A stretch of DNA of 64,000 nt, taken from assembly GCA_010015805.1 (NCBI GenBank), contig ML978125.1, forward strand, positions 372,001-436,000. The letters run 5' to 3'. Shown here piece after piece: positions 1 to 10,491 of this stretch; the first letter of the stretch is position 1, and every line of letters begins with the position of its first letter. This DNA is from Rhizodiscina lignyota (taxonomy: Eukaryota; Ascomycota; Dothideomycetes; Aulographales; Rhizodiscinaceae). Position numbers and translations under genes: made by a program. Under the pieces are notes generated by a model. That model was not told where the DNA came from. It saw only the letters and a program-made list of their open reading frames with translations, and did no database searches.

Positions 1-329
1 TGCAGCTTTATTAGCACTGTTTTGGGGTTTCGCATAAGTTCTGGCACTGTTTTAAAATGTTCTGCATGTACGATTCTTGTTATTTCCGGGATGACATGTT
101 GTAATGGCTGTACGAAAGGTTGGGAGGAAGCATGCAGATTACGCATGTATGATAGATAGAATTGGCGTTCACCGACACGGTTTTCATGGGATGCCATAGA
201 GCAGGTTCTGGGTGGGCTTCGGGGAACGAGGATATGAGCCCTTGATTTCTTCTTTTTGTGCTCTCTTCGATAGAGTACCAGCCCAATGCCATGCAGGGGC
301 TAATTTAACATGAACAATCTATCCATCGT
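1..329. other. left edge, no gene recognised
   Basis: Downstream flank of PEX5. A small minus-strand open frame here (about 80-292) has no recognisable family and no homolog-like composition, so I do not call it. Probably the PEX5 3' region. Confidence 0.4.
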
Positions 330-2355
330 TCAGAACTCAAATTCCTTCCTAAACACATCAATATCCATCGCTGGGCCGACCATATCTCCCAGATCTCTCC
401 TGCCCATCTGACTAAATACCCTGCGTAGGGTGTCAAACAAATTCGTGCTCTGATTTTGCTGTATCATCCGGTCCAGTTCGTTCTCGCTAACTCCCGCGCC
501 GCCGCCACCACCTTCTACAATCTCCCGCGCCTTTTCGCGGCCCTCACGCTCAACGACCTTGTGCATGGCCAGCGCGCCGAGCAAGTGCTGTGCCGCCTCC
601 TCGTAGCAGCCGATATTGATACATGACACGCCGAGGTTGTAGCGCGCGCGAACAAAGTTGGGGCGGAGTGCCAGCGCGCGCTCGTACGCATCGATGGCTT
701 CTTCGCTGCGGCCGGAGTTCGCAAGCGTTGCTCCAAGTCTATTCCACAGCAAGTGGAGCTGCGACTGCTGGTTCGTCGTGCCGGATTCGGTGCTCGCGAG
801 CGCGGCACCGAAGCAGTCGACTGCTTTGTCGTACTCCTCTGCGCCGTAGAAGAGCACGCCGAGGCCGACTTGCACGTCTGGGTCCATTTGCTCACCAGTG
901 GGCGAGAGCTGTGCGGCCTTGATGAAGTCGTCTGTTACCTTTTCATGCAAGGCATGGCGATCGGTGAAGCCGATTTGAGCTTCTGAGGAGATGGGACCAT
1001 CCATTACGTCGGGATATTTGGTGGCTAGCCAGCGCTCGAGGGTCCGATATGCAGTGCTGTCGTACCCTTCGTTTGTGTATGAGACGGCGAGACCCATGAG
1101 TGCCTCCAGATTAGAGGGATCGAGTTTGAGAGCCTGTTCTAGTGCGCGGATCGCTGGTGTCTCCTTTTCGTTCTGCGCTTGTGCCGCTCCGAGCTTCACC
1201 CATGCTTCGACATGCTCCGGGTCTTTCTGGACGGCTGCTTCGAATGCCAATGCTGCGAGTGACAGGTTGCCACCCTCTTCCATGATTCGCATACCCTCAG
1301 CAAATGGATCAGAAATATCTTTGAAAAGGTTTTCTTCTTCAAACAAATAGTCGCCTAGCTGTGGATCATTCGAATGCGTGTTCAGGCCGTCGAAGCCCTC
1401 CCATTGGTCCAGGTCGCCCATGTGCATGCCGTCGACGAAGTTTTCTTCTTCGACGAGTTGCCTGGCGTGAGCTGTCTCAGCTTGAATGCCACGCCAGATG
1501 GACTCGAAGTCACCAAAGTCATCAGTCACTGACCTGTCCATTTCGTTGAGCTCCCGCTCCATCGCCGCATTCGCCTCATCATCCAGCTTCTGCTCGTCCG
1601 AAATCGTCTGGTCCGACTCCATCTGTGCAAACTGCGCTTCCCAGTGCTCATCGTCGAGCTCGACCATGCGCCCCTTGCCCTTGCCCTCGTGCTGGATTGG
1701 CTGTTGGTACATCGGGCTGTAGTTGTTCATCATGCCCATGCCCATGCTGTTCATGTTGTATCCCATTCCCATTTGTCTTTGATACATCATTGACGGTGTG
1801 CTGTTGATCGGGCTTGCTGTTCGTGCGTCGTGACTTTGGTTCATCTGTTGGAACTTTGCGAACTCGGCAGGATTGAAACCTCTAGACGTGGGTTTCTGAA
1901 ACGCAGCTTCCATATTTGCGCCATCCATACCGGGGTCAAACTCCGCTGCCCATCCCGGGGAACTGTTATGTGACGTTCGTTCGAGCTCTCTCCGCATTTG
2001 CTCCATGGCGAACGGAGACTGAGGGCCTGGTGCTTGCATGTGGCTCGGCTGCTGCATGAAGTCGTCCATCATCTGCAGAGCCATTATCAGCATATTCTGT
2101 CTCTTTGTATTCTCCGCATATACAACATCTGCGAATTCTCTGGATAGGATTCGCGCATTACAAATGCATCAAGACACATACCTGATCTCCTCCTGGCCCT
2201 CCCATTGCCTGACTTCTCATTCCCTCTTGCAGACCAGCTGGCCCTCTCCCAACCAGCCTGTCTCTTTGTAATGTCTTGTCATCTTGGACATGTTTCTGAA
2301 ACTGGCTGAGAGGGTTGGCTCCCGTTGAGCACTCCGCGCCACCGAGGAAGGACAT
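330..2355 (-). CDS. PEX5: peroxisomal targeting signal 1 receptor PEX5
   Basis: Cycling receptor that binds C-terminal SKL-type (PTS1) signals of matrix proteins in the cytosol and delivers them to the peroxisomal docking complex. Exon 1 is 2355-2182 and encodes the conserved N-terminus starting MSFLGGAEC, whose Cys is the family's export ubiquitination site. Donor GTATGT lies at 2181; exon 2 runs from 2096 (or 2072) to the stop at 330, giving about 646 aa, normal for fungal PEX5. W-x3-F/Y-type motifs (WAAEF near residue 107, WEAQF further on) match PEX14/PEX13-binding repeats. TPR units fill roughly residues 320-600 and form the PTS1 pocket. Two acceptors 24 nt apart both keep frame (see findings). 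Divergent from the RidA-family gene. Identification is very secure; only the acceptor is uncertain. Confidence 0.96.
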
Positions 2356-2887
2356 GGTGTTTATCGACAGACCGCGCGAATATGGGAGAGAGATACCACA
2401 CCAGCGGTGAGTGAATGAGGAGAAGTATGTACAAGAGAGCAAGAGAAAAAAGATGAAGATGTAGGGTCAAAGGTCGGCTCGGAAGTGGCGTGAAGTTCGT
2501 TATGCGGATGCAGGGCAGGTACTTGAGTTTCCGCGTTCGGGATTGTGGGGCAGAGAAGCCGAGGTGTCCCACGGCGTCATCGCCGTGACCTTTTCAAATG
2601 GTCCAAGGTACGTAGAAAAAGTCTGGAACACGTTGAAATACATTCAAGAGCTATAGTATGAGGAACAGGACAGAGCCCCGATTCATCCTGACCTTGGTAT
2701 GGGAAGTATGCTGATTCCATGCCTCGCATATTCAGTGCGCCTCTGACGCCACGGCAGTGTAGACCTAAGCTATCAGAGACGGGATCTCTAAAAGATTTAT
2801 AAGTATCTCCCTCCAGTTGGTTTTCTCATCTCCTTGGGATAGCATCACTTATCGCACTCTCTCCTTAAGCTACTAGAGTTAAGCATA
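2356..2887. promoter_or_regulatory. divergent promoter region PEX5 / RidA-family gene
   Basis: 532 bp separate the two divergent start codons, so both promoters must lie here. A TATA-like stretch (TTTATAAGTA) sits at about 2796-2805, some 85 bp before the + strand ATG, followed by pyrimidine-rich sequence. No specific factor site can be supported. Confidence 0.4.
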
Positions 2888-3319
2888 ATGTCTTCATCGA
2901 TGCCTGATAATTTTAATGTTAATCCACCCGATCTTCCGCCACTCGCACCAACCTACTCCCACATCTCAATCGCTCAGCTCCTCCCTTCTACTAAGCTCCT
3001 CTCTTTCGCCGGCCAAGTCGGTCACGATTCCATCAGCAACAAAACTCCGCCAGACTTCGCCTCTCAAGTTGCCGTTGCTCTTGCGAATGTCGACAAGTGT
3101 CTCTCCACTGCAGGCGCTACCAAACAAGACATTGTTCAAGTGCGGCAATACGTCGTGGGTTTGAGCAAACAGAGTCCCGAGGAAAAGAAGGCGAGAGCAG
3201 ATGCGATCGAGAAATTCATGGGGCCATGCAAACCGCCCAGTACGTTGATTGGCGTGGAGGGTCTGGCGGTGCCGGAGTTGCTGTATGAGATTGAGATTGT
3301 GGCTGTTGTTCATAAATAA
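2888..3319 (+). CDS. RidA/YjgF/UK114-family protein
   Basis: Single-exon, 143-aa protein matching the trimeric RidA fold: a central FAGQVGHD stretch (residues about 40-47), an 'ANVDKCLSTAGATKQDIVQV' helix and a C-terminal IEIVAVV strand. Canonical RidA hydrolyses reactive enamine/imine intermediates of PLP enzymes. Here the C-terminal motif reads VEGLAVPELLYEIE; the position of the catalytic Arg (VxxARLP in canonical members) carries Ala, so deaminase activity is doubtful and it fits better with Rid groups lacking that Arg. I take the first ATG at 2888; a second in-frame ATG at 2900 is possible. No strong mitochondrial presequence is visible. Family call is secure; substrate unknown. Confidence 0.9.
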   Translation: MSSSMPDNFNVNPPDLPPLAPTYSHISIAQLLPSTKLLSFAGQVGHDSISNKTPPDFASQVAVALANVDKCLSTAGATKQDIVQVRQYVVGLSKQSPEEKKARADAIEKFMGPCKPPSTLIGVEGLAVPELLYEIEIVAVVHK

Positions 3320-4082
3320 TACAAACGATTAACTCTAGTGGAGAGCTATGATGGACCATGCCAAGGCCGCTCCTCTTAGAATTGTCTAGTGTTCGCTCGA
3401 ATTAGAGAAGGATGTCTCTGTGTAAATTGGATCGGCTATGAAGTATACGTTCAATATGTCTCGGAGTGAGCGCAACCAGCTGGGTACTTCATGTAGCACA
3501 GGCATTCAACACCGGCGGTATAAGCCGACACTTGCAATCTAATGTTCTTTGCCACTGCTATCACTGTCCACAGACCCATGCTTGAATCCCCATCTCCCAA
3601 GCTGTGCGAAGGATCCGAGACCGATTGCCGTGGGCTTTATCATCTCGAAGTCTTCGCGAGCGGTTGACATGGCCGGGGAACAGGCGTAATCATCTAGGAG
3701 GTACGTTCGAAGACAATTATAAGATTTATTAAGCTGTACAATGACCGCAGAGCAGTTTGCAATGGTTGCACAACCATGCGACGTTGAAGATTCGACCCGC
3801 GAGCAAGCTACCGAGAATGTTTGCACATAATTCAGTGAGAGGGGTGATGTGGGTTGAGACTATTTACGCCGTCTACGCAATGTTTTACAGTCGCTTTACA
3901 ACGAAAATGGTGAAATATTTTGGGGGAAACGACACTCAGGAAGTTGAGAAGGAGAGGGAGAAAGAGGAACCGCAACGCACAGGGCAAAGCGGACTACTAA
4001 TAACATCGAAGCCGGTTCAAAGCCAGCCGCTCATGTCAAGATTTGCGCCGAACACTGACCAAAACCCAAATGCCAGATCCCT
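3320..4082. other. intergenic, nothing recognised
   Basis: 763 bp between convergent genes, serving as both 3' flanks. A 95-codon minus-strand frame (3539-3826) and a + frame (3757-4119) show no family signature. Confidence 0.4.
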
Positions 4083-5310
4083 CTATTGCTGCCGACTCGG
4101 TTGTGAAGACATGCCATAGTCCACTCTCAATCGTCTGCCATAAATCTCTTTGTCTTTCAGCGCCTCCATTGCTTTCGTTGCACTCGGAATGTCGATGAAG
4201 TCCGCATGTGCGAAGCCTCTTGGCTGGCCCGATCGGCGATCGATGGCAACGCGGACGTCGAGCACGTTGCGAATCTCACGGAAGAGGTCGTTCAGGTCTT
4301 TGTCCGACATTTCGAAGGACATGTTGCCGATGAAGAGGGTCTTGCTGGGTGGGTTCCTGTTCCGGGGTGAGGTCAAATTGGAGGTGGGTCGTGGGCGCGC
4401 TCGGTGGTATTGGACAGCAATGCGACGGCCTTGGAAGACTTCTTGGTTACGAGTGTCGATGGCGCGCGTAGCATCCTCAACGTTCTGGAACGTGACGTAG
4501 CCGAATCTGCGGACGATATCGTTAATAAACGTTCAATAATGTAGTGTTGCGGAGAAAATCCTATGAGCATACCCTTTGCTCAGGCCGCGATGATCGTAAA
4601 CGATTCTCACGGATTCGATAGGACCGGCGGTCTCAAAAAATGTCCTAAGATCATCTTCTGTGCTCTCGAAGAACAGATTGCCGACATATAAGACGTTGTT
4701 CTTAGGTATCTCAGACTCTGCCAGGCCGGAAGGACGCCTCGTGGTTTGAGCAACAGACGAAGCAGCACTTGCGACAGCACCTGCCGCAGCCCCAACGGCA
4801 GCACCGACAGTCGAAGATGTATCTGGCTGCGATTGTACAGGTTCCGACGTTGAGATCTCTGCAAATTTCGTTCATTAGTACTTTGCAGCGAAAAGCATTT
4901 CCAATTGTATTTGCGACACCTACCCTCAATCTCAGGCGCGGCAGCAACAGCTTCGGTCTCCTCTTTAATTGGTTCTTCAGACTCCTTTGCCGTTATCTCC
5001 TCCGTTAAGCTCGCTTCGCCTTCAGTTGGTGTCTCCGTGACAGTTTCATCCGTAGCCTCCACATCAGCGAGCTTCGCCTCCGTGCTCTCGTCTGAAGCAA
5101 ACCTCCTCTGGAACCGTGATATTGCCCATTGTGGTTGCGGCTTCCAAGCTGGAGATGAGCATGTGACGAATGTTCGCGGCGCGGAAGCTACGAAAGGAGT
5201 GGAAGAGACGGTTCGCGTCGAGAGCGCTCGAAGCGCTGCGCGGCGGAGAAAAGACCTGCAAAATTCATCAATTACGTAGCAGCAAATTACGAAATCATCC
5301 TTTCTTACAT
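4083..5310 (-). CDS. mitochondrial two-RRM RNA-binding protein
   Basis: Four coding segments: 5310-5309 (the A and T of ATG), 5255-4924, 4858-4573 and 4506-4083, giving 347 aa with all phases matching. The reconstructed N-terminus begins MSFLRRAALRALSTRTVSST, Arg/Ser/Ala-rich and free of acidic residues, a classic mitochondrial presequence. Then an acidic linker (residues about 75-115), RRM1 near 164-240 (RNP2 LYVGNL, RNP1 GFGYVTF) and RRM2 near 262-335 (RNP2 LFIGNM, RNP1 RGFAHADF). Role is probably organellar RNA metabolism; the exact target cannot be read from sequence. The first intron (5308-5256, donor GTAAGA, acceptor TTGCAG) splits the start codon AT|G; without splicing the presequence has no ATG. 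Other introns are 65 and 66 nt. Confidence 0.9.
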
Positions 5311-5761
5311 GATCGCAAGTGATGTTGAAGATGAGCTTGCTCGCGACTGGAGAATCAACTTTTTAGAATCGGATGGGGGAAAGGTCGACTAAGGAATTTC
5401 TGCAGTCGGCGTTTCCCGCAGCCAATCAGAGCTCGGTTCTGCGTAAGGCCCCTGGGCCTTGACGTGCATAAATTCAGCATAGGGGCATTCTTTCGGCAGA
5501 CATGGGCTTCTTTCACGTTCAAATTGAGTATTGTGACAGCTTCAGAGTTTCATATTCAGATTTTAAAGCTATACTTCTTAACCCGCGCCACTGTGCTCTC
5601 TTCGAGCGGGGGCCTCCCAACGCTTTAATCAAACCATGAGAAGCGCATTGCTGATCATGCGTTGACTAGATGCATGTACTGTCAATTTTCCTTTCTTCAT
5701 TGGCAGACGGACACTGCGCAACAGTCGTGTTGCTCGAAGATCTGCCTTCCAAAGTTTCCTC
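5311..5761. other. intergenic between RNA-binding protein gene and ARPC2
   Basis: Promoter and leader of the RNA-binding protein gene plus the ARPC2 3' flank. Nothing else recognised. Confidence 0.4.
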
Positions 5762-6890
5762 TCAGCCTTGCACTCGGAACGTACGGCCACTCGCCGTTTT
5801 GCGTTCCTTTTCTTCGCTGTCGGGCCGTGCTCTTCGAAGAACTAGAATTTTCAGTCAGTATAGATTCTTCTCATACAATGCTGACACACTTGCCTTGCAG
5901 GAAGTCTGCCGTCCGCTTCCGCATACGTGAATGGATGTATGCCTTTGATGCTTTGATATGATAATGAAAGTAGTCACGGAAGGTCTGGATATGTGAAATG
6001 ACCTCTTCTCGTCTTTGCGGCGTAAGGTGTCGAGGGAAGAGTACTGGAAATGTCAGCCCGGTACTTCGTGCCAAAGCACTCTACGAGTCTCACCAAACGT
6101 AATGTATCCGATCTCACCGCTACCAGACGAAACGACACCTGGTACGTTTTGGAGCTCCAGAGGAGCATCGCTGCGGAACAATACCTGAGGCGCATTTTGT
6201 ATAGCTCGCCGTCTTGCATCGACAAACTCCTGCAAGAACACCTTTCCAAATACCCGGTCCGTCTCGTCGCTGAACCTTGTGCTGAATATGACCGTCACTC
6301 TGTCGTGACTGGCCTTGATGTATATTGCCTCCTCCTCTCTGTAGTGAATGGCGCGCACTTCTCCTCCCTCCATGACACCTTGCGGCGCAGATTCTGATGT
6401 GTATTTCGATGCCTCCTCCTGCAGCGCCTTGAACTCGTCGAATGCCTGCTCGAAGGGAGCGGCCATCACGTTCCGCTTGAGCAATGATATTCTTCGCACG
6501 AGGTCATCGCGAGCGTCTTGATCTGGCGGTAGACTGTCAAGGTCTACAGAAACAGAGAAGTCGTATCCTTGCTCTGGTGGGACGATGAAGGGGCCATATT
6601 CTCTCTCTAAGACCTGTTGTGCTCCATATTTGACGAGCTCGTTGAAGCAGCGGAGAGCTATGGAAATTTGTATCTTGCTTTTGGACTCAGGAGTGGAGAT
6701 GTGGAAGGTAACGCCATCGAAGTCTGAGACCACTTGGTCAATTGAAGTTGGTGCAGCACTGTGCTTGCAGTCAGTCCTTCTTCTGCCTGGCAATGGAGAT
6801 GGATTTCATAATAACCACTGTGACTTACCCAGCAAGGCGATCTTTGAGGAGGGATTCTATGAGAACATTTTGGTAGTCGAGGAGAAGCAT
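5762..6890 (-). CDS. ARC35: Arp2/3 complex 34 kDa subunit ARPC2
   Basis: Core subunit of the Arp2/3 complex that nucleates branched actin; with ARPC4 it forms the complex backbone and contacts the mother filament. Exons 6890-6829, 6758-6094, 6043-5894 and 5841-5762 give 318 aa, the usual length. The N-terminus MLLLDYQNVLIESLL, the DFDGVTFHIS segment, the FPRHLTPQRREEVISHIQTF stretch and the C-terminal FLQVLRRARPDSEEKERK are all family hallmarks. The third intron (5893-5842) must use a GC donor (CAAG|GCAAGT) to join FLQ to VLRRARP. Divergent from UTP12 with a 260-bp shared upstream region. Identification is secure. Confidence 0.96.
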
Positions 6891-7150
6891 GGCTGCGCAC
6901 CAGACCTGCTCTCCAGGCGCACGTAGGGTGTGATTGAAGCTATACAGAAGTGCTCTCGATTCCTAAACTCCTCGAGCAGCCCACCACGAAGCTCGCATGA
7001 CGAGGCGCTTCGGAAGAAGTATTTCCCCGGTCTGCGTTGTGGGGCACCTAGACCCCTGCTCGCAGATCGACAAGGGTCTGCATCTGAAGATTGAGTTTGA
7101 GGAAAAAAAGTTGTCGAAAGCATCAAAATTCAAAATTAACTCGTGGAAGC
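6891..7150. promoter_or_regulatory. divergent promoter ARPC2 / UTP12
   Basis: Only 260 bp lie between the two start codons, so promoters and both 5' leaders are shared or abutting. No TATA box or named site can be supported. Confidence 0.4.
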
Positions 7151-10042
7151 ATGGTGAAGAGCTACGCCAAATACGAGGCATCTCACACCTTTGGCACTGT
7201 CACATCTGCCATCGCAAACACCATCTGGACTTTCGACTCCGAGACTGCTGGCCGTCATACTGGATCCGGGGTCGCAGTTGTCGGTGCAAATGAAGAAATT
7301 CTGCGCTGGGACGTAAAGAAAGGGGAACTGATTAGCCGATGGAAAGATGGCATGAGTACAGCAACCGTGACGGCTCTGGCTCGAAGTGGTGCCGATAGCG
7401 ATGTTTTCGCCGCCGGCTACGAAGATGGTAGTATCAAATTATGGGATGCGAGAACGGGTACTGTGATCATCAACTTCAATGGACACAAATCCGCAATCAC
7501 GTCCCTTGCATTTGATAAAAGTGGCGTACGACTAGCAAGCGGATCAAGAGACACCGACATTATTATCTGGGATCTGGTCGCTGAAGTTGGCCTCTTCAAG
7601 CTGCGTGGACACAAGGATCAAATAGTATTAGTCCAATTTCTCCAACCGGCGAAATCAGAAGCTGGATCCGAAGAAGAGGAAGCCGTGGCCGACGATGAGA
7701 ATTTCACTCCTGGATATATCATCTCCGCCAGCAAAGACGCCTTGATCAAAGTGTGGGACATAACATCTCAACACTGTGTCGAGACACACGTTGCACAGTC
7801 TAATGGAGAGTGTTCGGCATTTGCCATCTCTCCGGACAGCAGCGGCTGCATATCAGCAGGCGCTGATGGGGAGCTCAAAGTTTGGGCAATAGATGGTGCA
7901 TCTCTCTTGAGTCCTGCGACGCCTTCATCACAGACCAAGTGCCTCACGGATCGCGGAATTCTACGACGATCAACACAGGATCGAACCACTGGTGTGAGCT
8001 TTCATCCTCGTGGTGGTTATATTGCTGTACATGGAGCCGAAAAATCTGTTGAGATATGGCGGATCCGAACCGTCAGCGAGATTCAAAGGAGTTTGGCCAG
8101 AAAAGCGAAACGTCGGAAAGAGAAGGCAGCGGCTGTGCAGACAAATGGTGATGACGAGGGCACTTCTAAAGAGCAGACCGAATCCTCACTTGACATCTCC
8201 ACGGCAGATGTCAGCGAAGTGTTCGTTCCGTATACGACTGTCAGGACGAGCGGAAAGTCTCGATCAATAGATTGGTCGCCGTCTCTCGCTGGGAAGTCGC
8301 TGCATCTTCTTACCGCCATGTCTAACAACCTAGTCGAAACTTACAGGATTCCGACCAAGCAACGGAGCAACCAAGAGAACGATTCGATGGAGCCAACCAG
8401 ACTACACTCAGTGGACCTGCCTGGGCATCGAACCGACGTTCGGTCATTAGCTCTCAGCTCTGATGATCGTATGGTTGCCTCTGCATCAAGTGGTGCTCTT
8501 AAGATATGGAATGCTCGGACAGAAACTTGCCTAAGGACCTTGGAGTGCGGATATGCTTTGTGCTGCTCCTTCCTACCCGGAGACAAGATTGTTCTGGTCG
8601 GCACAAAGAGTGGGGAGCTAGAACTTTTTGACATTGCTTCTTCCACACTCATTGATCGAGTCCAAGCCCACGAAAATGCAATATGGGCGCTGCACGTACA
8701 CCCTGATGGCAGATCTGTCGTCACAGGTAGTGCTGACAAGTCGGCCAAATTCTGGAACTTTGAAATTGTTCAAGAAGAAATACCCGGAACGAAGCGCACG
8801 ACGCCCAAGCTCAAACTTGTACATACACGGACATTGAAGGTGAACGACGACATACTCTCGCTATGCTTTTCCCCCGATGCAAGGCTATTAGCTGTCTCTA
8901 CTCTCGACAACACCGTAAAGGTCTTCTTCACAGACACACTGAAACTCTTTCTCAACCTCTATGGGCACAAACTTCCAGTCCTCAGCATGTCCATATCATC
9001 GGACAGCAAGCTCATTGCCACGTCCAGCGCGGATAAGAACGTCCGTATATGGGGACTGGACTTTGGTGACTGCCACAGAGCACTTTTCGCACATAACGAC
9101 AGCATTATGCAAGTCAAATTCATACCCCAACCCTCAAGTGAGGACGGTCACTTCTTCTTCAGCGCCAGTAAAGACCATGCCATCAAAACCTGGGATGGCG
9201 ACAAGTTCGAACAAGTTCAAAAGATCGACGGCCACCATGGTGAGATTTGGGCAATGTCTGTCAGTCGCACGGGCGAGTTCGTGGTCACTTCGTCGCACGA
9301 CAAGAGCATTCGCGTTTGGTTCCAGAGCGATGAACCGATCTTCCTGGAAGAAGAGCGAGAACGGCAAATGGAAGAGCTTTACGAGTCGACGCTAACAACA
9401 TCGCTTGAAGCTGATGTGGACGGAGAATACGAGCAGGAGGGCCGAGACCGAGCAGTGGCTGCCACGAAACAGACAATCGCGACCTTGACGGCAGGTGAGC
9501 GCATTGTAGAAGCCCTCGAACTTGGAAAGACGGATCTCGAAGTAATGGAAGACTGGCACAGGCGGAAAGCCTTGAACCCGAAGATTGCACCTCCAGACCG
9601 CGACCCAGTATTCCTGGCTCTGAATGGTATCAGTGCGGAGCGGCACGTTCTCAACACGATATCGAAAATTCCCCCTGCACAGCTACATGATGCGCTACTG
9701 GTTCTACCATTTTCGGTATTACCCACACTCTTCACATTCTTGGGCATCTGGATCCGCATGCAGTGGCATACGGCGCTTGTGTGTAGGGTGCTGTTCTTCA
9801 TGTTGAAGACTCATCAGAGGCAGATCGTTGGAAGTAAGGAGCTTAAGGTGCAACTTGAAGACATGCGGCGGGATTTGAAAAAGAGTTTGGGTGGCATGAA
9901 GAATTCGCTGGGCCTTAACTATGTTGCTCTGGGCTTCGTAGAGCAGCGTGTGCAAGAGAAGAGCAATTCAAGGCTCGAAGATGTGGAGAGCAATGACCCT
10001 ACGGCGGGACGGAAGAAGAGAGCATTTGTAGACGTTTCATAG
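7151..10042 (+). CDS. DIP2: U3 snoRNP protein UTP12/DIP2 (WDR3 ortholog)
   Basis: Single-exon, 963-aa WD40 protein of the UTP-B module of the small-subunit processome, acting in the nucleolus on pre-18S rRNA. The start MVKSYAKYEASHTFGTVTS matches the conserved family N-terminus, so I use ATG 7151 rather than upstream non-ATG frame. Two WD40 propellers cover roughly residues 15-690, with repeated GH...WD units such as NGHKSAITSLAFDKSG and DGHHGEIWAMSVSRTG. A charged insert lies near 315-360. The C-terminal Utp12 domain (about 780-905, containing LLVLPFSVLPTLFTFLGIWI) mediates UTP-B assembly. Length compares with about 940 aa in yeast. Identification is secure. Confidence 0.97.
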   Translation: MVKSYAKYEASHTFGTVTSAIANTIWTFDSETAGRHTGSGVAVVGANEEILRWDVKKGELISRWKDGMSTATVTALARSGADSDVFAAGYEDGSIKLWDARTGTVIINFNGHKSAITSLAFDKSGVRLASGSRDTDIIIWDLVAEVGLFKLRGHKDQIVLVQFLQPAKSEAGSEEEEAVADDENFTPGYIISASKDALIKVWDITSQHCVETHVAQSNGECSAFAISPDSSGCISAGADGELKVWAIDGASLLSPATPSSQTKCLTDRGILRRSTQDRTTGVSFHPRGGYIAVHGAEKSVEIWRIRTVSEIQRSLARKAKRRKEKAAAVQTNGDDEGTSKEQTESSLDISTADVSEVFVPYTTVRTSGKSRSIDWSPSLAGKSLHLLTAMSNNLVETYRIPTKQRSNQENDSMEPTRLHSVDLPGHRTDVRSLALSSDDRMVASASSGALKIWNARTETCLRTLECGYALCCSFLPGDKIVLVGTKSGELELFDIASSTLIDRVQAHENAIWALHVHPDGRSVVTGSADKSAKFWNFEIVQEEIPGTKRTTPKLKLVHTRTLKVNDDILSLCFSPDARLLAVSTLDNTVKVFFTDTLKLFLNLYGHKLPVLSMSISSDSKLIATSSADKNVRIWGLDFGDCHRALFAHNDSIMQVKFIPQPSSEDGHFFFSASKDHAIKTWDGDKFEQVQKIDGHHGEIWAMSVSRTGEFVVTSSHDKSIRVWFQSDEPIFLEEERERQMEELYESTLTTSLEADVDGEYEQEGRDRAVAATKQTIATLTAGERIVEALELGKTDLEVMEDWHRRKALNPKIAPPDRDPVFLALNGISAERHVLNTISKIPPAQLHDALLVLPFSVLPTLFTFLGIWIRMQWHTALVCRVLFFMLKTHQRQIVGSKELKVQLEDMRRDLKKSLGGMKNSLGLNYVALGFVEQRVQEKSNSRLEDVESNDPTAGRKKRAFVDVS

Positions 10043-10491
10043 TGCTTATATTTCTTCTACAAGAATATGCTTTCAGCAAATACCCCAGTCGAGTACATCA
10101 AAACCAGCCGCCCTCTTGGAATTTCTATCGTCGACGAGACGCGCATATGCTTCCCTCTACCCGAACTCCTCTAACACCTCGAAACCACCCTGAATTGCTT
10201 GTTCAGTCTCGGAAGTGGCAAATAGCTGGCGCCAGCTCAGCTGTAATGCGTGAGAGTGAACAGCCTTTGCCTTTCAAGATAAGCGAGACTATCTCCGAAA
10301 GCTCGATTGTACGTTCTTCGGAATGTACTATATGATAGTGAACCGTCGACAAACTTGGACGCTTTATTAGTTACAGGAGCTACACACAATTGCTGTCCAG
10401 TGTCCTGAAAGCTGCGTCCAACCTTTTTGTCGCCCTCGAAGGAGTATGGAGTCGAAAGCATTGGAGCCATCTCGATCGGCCAGTGCAGCGA
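10043..10491. other. intergenic, nothing recognised
   Basis: 449 bp between convergent genes; 3' flanks of UTP12 and the orphan that follows. Confidence 0.4.

Noticed and set aside
4014-4040. GGTTCAAAGCC resembling a tRNA B box
   Set aside because: No matching A box, cloverleaf or acceptor stem around it; not a tRNA.
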